Part shown: in pieces, positions 10,350-15,839 of the stretch
How positions within the stretch are numbered: position 1 is the stretch's first letter
Layout of the letters: each line of letters opens with the position of its first letter
Source of the DNA: Conidiobolus incongruus B7586
Taxonomy: Eukaryota > Entomophthoromycota > Entomophthoromycetes > Entomophthorales > Conidiobolaceae
DNA length: 15,839 bases
Reading direction: 5' to 3'
NCBI GenBank assembly: GCA_000697335.1
Contig: JNEM01012391.1
Coordinates: 1-15,839, forward strand
Made by a program: the position numbers and the translations under genes
Notes under the pieces: generated by a model
What the model was told of the DNA's origin: nothing
Databases searched by the model: none
The model's input: only the letters and a program-made list of their open reading frames with translations

Positions 10350-11840
10350 ATGCTTCCTAAATTTTTTAACATACTCTCTTTGTTATCTGTTTCTCTTGTT
10401 TATGGTATTGATCCTATTGAAATCAAAGGTCAAAAATGGTTCAACTCAAAAACTGGTGAAGAATTTGTCATCAAGGGTATTGCCTACCAACCTGGTGGCT
10501 CTGGAAAACAAGACCCTATTGCTAACACCAATCAATTAGCCAACGCTATTAAGTTATTCAAAGAATTGGGTATCAATACCATCCGTGTATACGAAGCTTA
10601 TCCCCATCTTGATCACGATAAAGGTATGAAGATGTTAGCTGATGCTGGTATCTATTTGATCTTAGATTTATCAAATCCCAAGACATCTATCAACCGTAAG
10701 GATCCTAAATATGACACTACCATTCTCAAAGCCTTTATGGATAAGGCTGATGCTTTTGCCAAATATGATAACACTTTGGCTTATTTCGCTGGTAATGAAG
10801 TCAACGATGATCCCGATAATACTGATTCCAACCCCTTTGTCAAGGCCTCTATTCGTGATATGAAGGCTCACATGAAGGCTCAATCCAGATATATTCCTAT
10901 CGGTTACGCTACCAGCGATCATTCCAAACTTATTGAAAATATTGTAAATTATTTCAACTGTGGACCTGAAGAAGAACGCATCGATTTCTTCGGTTATAAT
11001 ATTTACTCATGGTGTGGCGATTCCGATATGGAGAAATCTGGTTATGACAAGAAGACCAAGATGTTTGAAAACTACGGTATTCCCGTCTTCTTCTCGGAAT
11101 ACGGTTGTAACAAAGTTAAACCTCGTAAATTTACTGATGTCCAAGCCTTATACTCTGAACCCATGAGTAATGTCTTCTCAGGTGGTTTAGTTTACGAATT
11201 TACTCAAGAAATTAACAAATTTGGTATAACTACAGTTGATGGCGATAAATTCGAAAAATTACCGGATTTTGATAACTATAAGGAACAACTCAGCAAGATT
11301 AGCCCTAAGCTTACCACTAAGGATAAATATTCACCTTCCAAAACTGCTGGTACTCAATGCCCTGCTTCCGACGCTAACTGGAAAGTCGCCGACAAACTCC
11401 CCCCTCCCCCCTCTGAAGATGCCTGTAAGTGTTTGATGGACACTTTCAGCTGTATTGTTTCCAAGTCCTTTAATGTCACAGATGAAAAGAACGACGTCGC
11501 AAGTAAATTCAAATATGCTTGTGGTGAGGGTGGTGTAGACTGTACTCGTTTAGCTGCCGATGGTGAAAAAGGTGAATATGGTGACTTGTCATTCTGTGAT
11601 CCCGCAACTCAGCTCAGTTACGCTTTGAACTCCATGTACGTCAAGTCCAACCAGAAGGATGCCTGTACCGCAAACAGCGTTGGCCAAATCAAAAATCCCA
11701 CCCAAAAGGATGTGAATAAATGTTTGTCTAAGACCGCCGACCTTTCAAAGAAAGCCTCTGATTCTAGCAACGCCCAATACTTACTTCCCTCCTTCGCTTC
11801 CCTCGCTGCAGCCACCGCCATTGCTGCTATGTTTATTTAA
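10350..11840 (+). CDS. GH72 beta-1,3-glucanosyltransferase (Gas/Gel family), GPI-anchored, with X8 domain
   Basis: An intronless frame of 496 residues. The enzyme cuts beta-1,3-glucan and joins the new end to another chain, lengthening wall glucan outside the plasma membrane. Residues 1-19 are a signal peptide ending SLVYG. The GH72 barrel runs from about 20 to 320, with family motifs KGIAYQPGG (42-50), GINTIRVY (74-81) and DAGIYLILDLS (98-108). The acid/base is Glu150 in AGNE and the nucleophile is Glu250 in FFSEYGCN. Cys204, Cys222 and Cys253 probably form the family's disulfides. After a short linker comes a cysteine-rich X8/CBM43 module (about 337-440), with cysteines at 337, 359, 361, 368, 391, 398, 416 and 439, and a PPPPS stretch at 351-355. 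A Ser-rich zone near 469-475 and a hydrophobic tail (477-496) form a GPI attachment signal with the anchor site near SSNA. Codons favour GGT, GCC, GTC and AAG, as expected for a strongly expressed wall gene. Which Gas/Gel paralog it is cannot be told. Confidence 0.95.
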   Translation: MLPKFFNILSLLSVSLVYGIDPIEIKGQKWFNSKTGEEFVIKGIAYQPGGSGKQDPIANTNQLANAIKLFKELGINTIRVYEAYPHLDHDKGMKMLADAGIYLILDLSNPKTSINRKDPKYDTTILKAFMDKADAFAKYDNTLAYFAGNEVNDDPDNTDSNPFVKASIRDMKAHMKAQSRYIPIGYATSDHSKLIENIVNYFNCGPEEERIDFFGYNIYSWCGDSDMEKSGYDKKTKMFENYGIPVFFSEYGCNKVKPRKFTDVQALYSEPMSNVFSGGLVYEFTQEINKFGITTVDGDKFEKLPDFDNYKEQLSKISPKLTTKDKYSPSKTAGTQCPASDANWKVADKLPPPPSEDACKCLMDTFSCIVSKSFNVTDEKNDVASKFKYACGEGGVDCTRLAADGEKGEYGDLSFCDPATQLSYALNSMYVKSNQKDACTANSVGQIKNPTQKDVNKCLSKTADLSKKASDSSNAQYLLPSFASLAAATAIAAMFI

Positions 11841-13105
11841 TTAACTTATTAAAACAATCATTTTATATCATTCATTCTGGTTACCACTTGTTAATTCATT
11901 CATCATTTACTAGCATATTCCCAACAACTCACCCTCTTTTATTTGTCAACTCTCTATTTTCAGAAATAATACTCCAATTTTCGCTTTAATAATATTTATA
12001 TTTTATCTTTATATCGTCGGATAACAGTATAATTTGGCACTTGATTTTAAAGACAAATCAGTATGTTATAGCTGTAATAAATTGACCTTAAATTTCAACC
12101 ATTTATTCTTAGGTCCTTAATTTTGGAATTCATGTTAGTTTTATGGACCTCAATTTAGCTGATTATTTGTCATACTTGAGAGATTTTGACCATCTCAATG
12201 GAAGATTTTTTTCACGTTTTCTGATAAAATTCAACGATTCATTTTGGGTATTTTAACATTTCAATATGATTTATAAAAAAATATAAGACTTAGTTTTGAC
12301 ATATGATAGATATAAAAGAATAGATTATATTGAATAAATGCTTGATTTAAAATTGAAAAATAATTTAGATTTTTTAAGAAAAATATTGAACAATTGATTT
12401 TGAAAAGACTATTATGAAATAGAATATAGTGTAAATTTTAACATAATACCTTTGAACTACTAATTGCAACAAAATAATATTTTTGATAATAATCACATAT
12501 ATAAAATTATCCAAATCTTTTAATCTAATTTTCATAAAATTTCAATTATTAAATCATATATTAAATCTAGTCTGGAATATATCAGTGTAAATATATTAAA
12601 CTTGTACTTTGAATTATAATTTAAGTTCAAATTATACACAATATTCCTGAATGGTTCAAATGCAACAGCAAATAAATTGAGTATCTTTTAATATTATTAA
12701 GCAAATATATTCCCCAAAATAGTATTAACAACACTATTATAATAATATTTCTATCACACACTGATGTAAAATATATCCAAGTTATTAGTAGTAGTTGAAA
12801 CAAACTAGTATTAAGCCTAATCTAAAACATCTTTTGGTCCAATATTTTATACTAATTTTTTTTGTTTATGTCATATATCACAATTTTCAATTATTGAGGG
12901 AACACTGTATTTTGTACAATTAAAATTTATGTTCAACTTATATTTTGTTAATTTCCCTGGAAAAAATATAATAATTTTTCGATTTTAATCTTTAAAGTTG
13001 ATTGATATAACAAACGTTAATATAAATTTATTTTGTCAACAGATTGAAAAATAATTTAGTGATTCAAATTAATTCAATTGGTAGATAAAATTTTGGATTA
13101 AATAT
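11841..13105. other. Intergenic DNA downstream of the GH72 gene
   Basis: The first 100 nt are pyrimidine-rich and probably hold the GH72 3' UTR, although no clear AATAAA lies close to the stop. A slightly GC-richer patch at about 12090-12260 has two small hairpins and a 37-residue open frame, listed separately. The rest, 12260-13105, is AT-rich with no gene or repeat that I can recognise. Confidence 0.5.
12111..12198. repeat. Pair of adjacent small inverted repeats
   Basis: AGGTCC (12111-12116) pairs with GGACCT (12145-12150), and TTGAGA (12176-12181) pairs with TCTCAA (12193-12198). Both 6 bp arms are perfect and include G and C in AT-rich surroundings. They lie about 270 nt past the GH72 stop, so they might belong to a long 3' UTR, an unannotated transcript or a decayed element. 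The stems are short and could be chance. Confidence 0.25.
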
Positions 13106-13495
13106 TGTAGGTCTGCTGGAAAGTAGCCTTGAAATAAGGATCAAGTAGGTTCGATAAAACGGGTCAAGGGTGGCTGACGAGATACTTTAAAAGGATTTTA
13201 TTAAAATATCAAGATGTAGAGCATGGACCTGATTGAGGTGATCTCCGGGCAAATATGTGCCCAGTAGCGATTTTATAGTGCTCTCAGTCCTTGGCCGATG
13301 TGCTGAAACGCCGTTTGTATTTATTGTCCGGGATTTCCCATTTTACAAAGATTGTGTAACTTACTTATATGTGGATTACGTTTGGAATAAAGACGAATGG
13401 TTAAATTTGAATGCACAGCGGACCTCCCAATCCGCGATAATATGTTCAAGAAACGTAAAAGAATTAATATATAATATTATATATATTGGTTAACA
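13106..13495. mobile_element. Candidate solo LTR (GC-richer island)
   Basis: A 390 bp block that is clearly less AT-rich than its flanks. It begins TGTAGG and ends TTAACA, so it has TG..CA ends with a 3 bp inverted TGT/ACA. The flanks match over 4 bp (ATAT at 13102-13105 and 13496-13499), which is weak in AT-rich DNA. Read on the minus strand it has TATAAAA (13277-13271) followed about 70 nt later by AATAAA (13202-13197), the order expected of an LTR promoter and poly(A) signal. Near one end it carries the 9-mer TGCTGGAAA (13113-13121), also found near the same end of the LTR at 15131. No retroelement coding region lies beside it. The family (Ty1/copia or Ty3/gypsy) cannot be told. It could instead be a structured RNA or another relic. 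Confidence 0.4.
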
Positions 13496-14644
13496 ATATA
13501 ATACCTTGGTGAATATTAATGATAAATAATTACCTTTTTAATAACATTTAAATATTAGGAATTGTGATCAGTTGGAATTTTGGAATTATTAATTCAAGTA
13601 ATTCTAGATATTCCTATATATAAATTATTAAATTTATTTATTTATTTGAGTCTAGGATTATAATATATAAGCCTAAATATCAACCAATACATACCTTATA
13701 TAGGTGTTAATAATATAACCTATATAACTATATATTCTGTACTAAGATTAAAAAACAAACAAAAATCAACCTTATATTATAGTACAATGGACTTCAAAAA
13801 GATAGTACCTTGTAATAATCAAAATATTTCTTTTAAATATTTAAAAAAATGATCATATTTTTATTCCAGGTCTGATAATAAGTCGACAAGTGATTCAAAA
13901 ATTATATATTATTTGGTGATAGGTCTGATATTTTAATTCTTAAATATATTGAGTAATATAATAAATTAAATATTTAATGTTAATAGCAAAAGTTGAATAA
14001 CATCATTATGTTAGAACTTTAGAACTATATTAAAATATTTATAGTAAATTCATGTTTATTAAATTATTATGCAATAGTAAAATCTATTGATTTTATCATA
14101 TATAAAAGCTAATATTGAAATATTGCTTATTTTAATAATAATCTACAAAAGATATGAAATTAAAATTATATTTATTATATTTACAAAAATAAAAAAGTTT
14201 ATCTTTAATATTTTTTATTAGATTAAATATATAATTTTATTAAATAATATTTTTTTAAAAGTTTTCATCATAAATTATTTTAATTTTATAATTTATATTC
14301 TGAAATACTAATCATAATATAGATATATTAAAAAACTAATAATGATGTCAAACTCAAAAATACAAGAATAAATTACAAATGAAAATAAAATTAAAATAAT
14401 ATATTTAACTATAAACTCAAATATTATTATTAAATATTATATTAAAATTTTGTGATATTAAAAATTTTGACAATAATATTTGGTTATTATAATTTTTATT
14501 AGCTGATATTCAGGTGACAGTATTATAATTATTGATATATATGATAATATATATAAAAGACTAATAAATAAATAAATTAAAAGATAAAATAAATAGTACT
14601 TTTTAATAATCCATATATTTATATTATCAAAATAATTATTTCAC
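13496..14644. other. Extremely AT-rich intergenic DNA
   Basis: No gene, RNA or element is recognisable. The block has long runs of A and T with many TATA-like and AATAAA-like strings that carry no information in this background. It includes one 10 bp inverted repeat, listed separately, and two copies of AGGTCTGATA about 50 bp apart (13868-13877 and 13920-13929). Confidence 0.5.
13696..13727. repeat. Inverted repeat with 10 bp arms
   Basis: TTATATAGGT (13696-13705) and ACCTATATAA (13718-13727) are perfect reverse complements around a 12 nt loop. The GG/CC core makes it less likely to be a chance AT palindrome. The role is unknown. Confidence 0.35.
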
Positions 14645-15008
14645 CTTGTAAGTATAATGATAATAAAACCAATATAATATAAAAAAAACTTAATATAAAA
14701 TCATTGTGATATAAAAATATAATAATATAATATGGAAATATAAACAAAGTTTAACTAAGCTTTAGTAAACAATAAGTTATTAATATATTAAATAGCTCCA
14801 ATATATAATAATATTGATAGAATATAGTCTTAACTTTACAAATAATATAAAATATAAGAAATAATAAGGTTTGAAATAAAAAACCTAGTTTATCATATAA
14901 TTCAATATTATTTATATAATTGATTTAGTTTTAAATATATAATTTAATTTTTAAATTTTAAGTTATAAAAATTATATAGAAATATATATATAAATTTTAA
15001 AAACTTGT
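14645..15008 (+). repeat. Diverged direct repeat, copy A
   Basis: This 364 bp unit starts CTTGTAAGTATAATG and is followed directly by a second copy. Aligned landmarks in order are: AATATAATATAAA, then ACTTAATATAAAA, CAAAGTTTAACTAAGCTTTA (14745-14764), AATATATTA, TTGATAGAATATAGTCTTAA (14814-14833), AAACCTAGTTTAT and TATATAGAAATATAT. The same landmarks recur in the same order in copy B. Copies differ by many substitutions and small gaps, so the duplication is not recent. There is no coding capacity. Copy A carries the uninterrupted version of the site where copy B holds an inserted element. Confidence 0.75.
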
Positions 15009-15133
15009 CTTGTAATATATAAGTATAATGGTAGTTAAGCTAATATAATATAAAGGAAGACTTAATATAAAAATAATATAATATAAAATATGACAATATA
15101 ATATGAAAATATAATCAAAGTTTAATTAAGTGT

Positions 15134-15162
15134 ATTATCCTAGTGCTGGAAACTAGGATAAT
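15134..15162. repeat. Perfect 10 bp hairpin at the end of the solo LTR
   Basis: ATTATCCTAG (15134-15143) and CTAGGATAAT (15153-15162) are exact reverse complements around the loop TGCTGGAAA. The hairpin starts 3 nt inside the element's end, where it could act in integrase recognition or fold at the end of the element's RNA. Both roles are inferred. Confidence 0.7.
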
Positions 15163-15285
15163 TATATTGAATTAAGTTGGATTATTGGTAAGTGATGGGA
15201 TTAAAATATAGTTACAAAGTTTTATTAGAAATCTTTGATAGAGATTTAGTGTTACAGCTAGGTAATTGGGTAGGTTGATGAATGA

Positions 15286-15314
15286 ATAGACAGATAGATA
15301 AGTAGATAAATAAA
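15286..15314 (+). repeat. Short imperfect GATA-type tandem repeat
   Basis: A run of 4 bp units, ATAG/ACAG/ATAG/ATAA/GTAG/ATAA, sits inside the solo LTR and ends in AATAAATCCC. It is a simple-sequence patch, possibly prone to slippage, with no sign of a dedicated function. Confidence 0.4.
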
Positions 15315-15839
15315 TCCCTGTTGTATTCCTCTTCCCTATACTGGGATGAGAATGGATCAATTTAAGGGAAGGTAGGATAAGAGGTAAATTATGGGTAAAC
15401 TGACATAAAAGGTAAATATATATATGGATTAATTGGATAGATATGTGACATTAAGCTTTAAATTGAGATAAATCACTAATATATTAAGTTCTATATTAGA
15501 TAATATAAATATTTTATGATATTGATAGAATATAGTCTTAATCTTAGAAATAATAGAAAAAGCAATAAATAATAAGAATTGAAAGGAAAAAAACCTAGTT
15601 TATTATATAATTTAAAATTATTTATAAAATTAATTTAATTATAAAAGTTATAAATTAATTATATAATTTAAAGTTAGTTAAATTATATAGAAATATATAA
15701 AATAATTTAGAGAACTATCCTTTTAATATAGCAAATCCAACTTTATTATTATTTTGATTATATAAAATGCTCAAATTAATTTTAATAATAGTTAAAACTT
15801 TTTATTCGAAATATTTATAAATATATATTTTATATAAAA

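Larger units (their letters stand above)
15131..15450. mobile_element. Solo LTR of an LTR retrotransposon with 5 bp target duplication
   Basis: The element starts TGTATTATCC and ends ATATGTGACA, so it has TG..CA ends with TGT/ACA inverted. It is flanked by perfect 5 bp repeats TTAAG (15126-15130 and 15451-15455). The neighbouring repeat copy A has the unfilled site (AACTAAGC at 14753-14760). Deleting the element plus one TTAAG restores collinearity with copy A, which confirms both boundaries. Size (320 bp), ends and duplication length fit a solo LTR left after recombination between the two LTRs of a full element. The family is not decidable, since 5 bp duplications occur in both copia-like and gypsy-like elements. 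On the minus strand TAATAAAA near 15219 could be its poly(A) signal. Both ends look whole. It is younger than the tandem duplication. A non-LTR insertion of another kind is possible but less likely. Confidence 0.75.
15009..15720 (+). repeat. Diverged direct repeat, copy B, split by an inserted element
   Basis: The second copy of the unit, starting CTTGTAATATATAAGTATAATG and ending near ACTATCC. Without the 320 bp inserted element and one 5 bp target duplication it is about 387 bp, close to copy A. Shared landmarks include TTGATAGAATATAGTCTTAA (15522-15541), AAACCTAGTTTAT and ATTATATAGAAATATAT. After 15720 a string resembling the unit's start (CTTTTAATATAGCAAATCC) might open a third, poorer copy, but the window ends before this can be judged. 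Confidence 0.75.

Noticed and set aside
10671-11821. Open frames of 66-83 codons within the GH72 gene on both strands
   Set aside because: They are shadows of a gene whose frame is fixed by catalytic and cysteine motifs.
13128-13170. tRNA- or SINE-like box (GGTTCGAT at 13149-13156) with a TAGCC string upstream
   Set aside because: The B box is incomplete, the upstream box is poor, and no cloverleaf can be drawn.
13257-13493. A 78-codon open frame in the GC-richer island
   Set aside because: It has no ATG at its start (the first codon is GTG), no recognisable protein content, and lies inside the candidate LTR. GC-richer DNA simply has fewer stops.
15172-15360. A 62-codon minus-strand open frame
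   Set aside because: It lies inside the solo LTR and reads through the GATA-type repeat, giving a low-complexity peptide.
13496-15839. Many short ATAT palindromes and AATAAA or TATAAA strings in the right-hand region
   Set aside because: They are expected by chance at this AT content and have no consistent spacing to any gene. There is also no array of regularly spaced identical repeats that would suggest CRISPR.

Overview
The window looks like nuclear DNA from a very AT-rich fungus, most likely an early-diverging (zygomycete-grade) lineage. Three things support this: a GPI-anchored GH72 beta-1,3-glucanosyltransferase, which is a fungal wall enzyme; a kelch receptor-like protein with one membrane span, an architecture I associate with Mucoromycota and Zoopagomycota; and 48-56 nt GT..AG introns. 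By eye the intergenic DNA is about 80% A+T or more. The species cannot be fixed from the sequence.

Layout. 1-1861 is AT-rich intergenic DNA. 1862-5467 (minus) is an intronless gene for a 1201-residue type I membrane protein with a kelch ectodomain, one transmembrane helix and a cytoplasmic pseudokinase, followed by an unassigned C-terminal domain. 5468-7668 is intergenic. 7669-8537 (minus) holds a six-exon gene that a search for long open frames misses: spliced, it gives 201 residues that I identify as COP9 signalosome subunit 8 (CSN8). 8538-10349 is intergenic. 10350-11840 (plus) is an intronless GAS/GEL-type GH72 gene with an X8 (CBM43) module and a GPI signal. 11841-15839 is gene-free and repeat-rich.

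The right end carries fossil structure. Two diverged direct copies of a roughly 365-390 bp AT-rich unit (14645-15008 and 15009-15720) lie side by side. The second copy is split by a 320 bp element (15131-15450) with TGT...ACA ends and a perfect 5 bp target duplication (TTAAG), which is best read as a solo LTR. Removing the element and one TTAAG makes the two copies collinear across the junction, which independently fixes its ends. A second, less certain solo-LTR candidate forms the GC-richer island at 13106-13495.

The three genes do not form a pathway or operon. The kelch-pseudokinase (surface sensing or adhesion, inferred) and the GH72 enzyme (wall glucan elongation) both act at the cell surface. 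CSN8 belongs to the nuclear/cytosolic complex that removes NEDD8 from cullins. I found no rRNA, tRNA or CRISPR array, and no intact transposon coding region.
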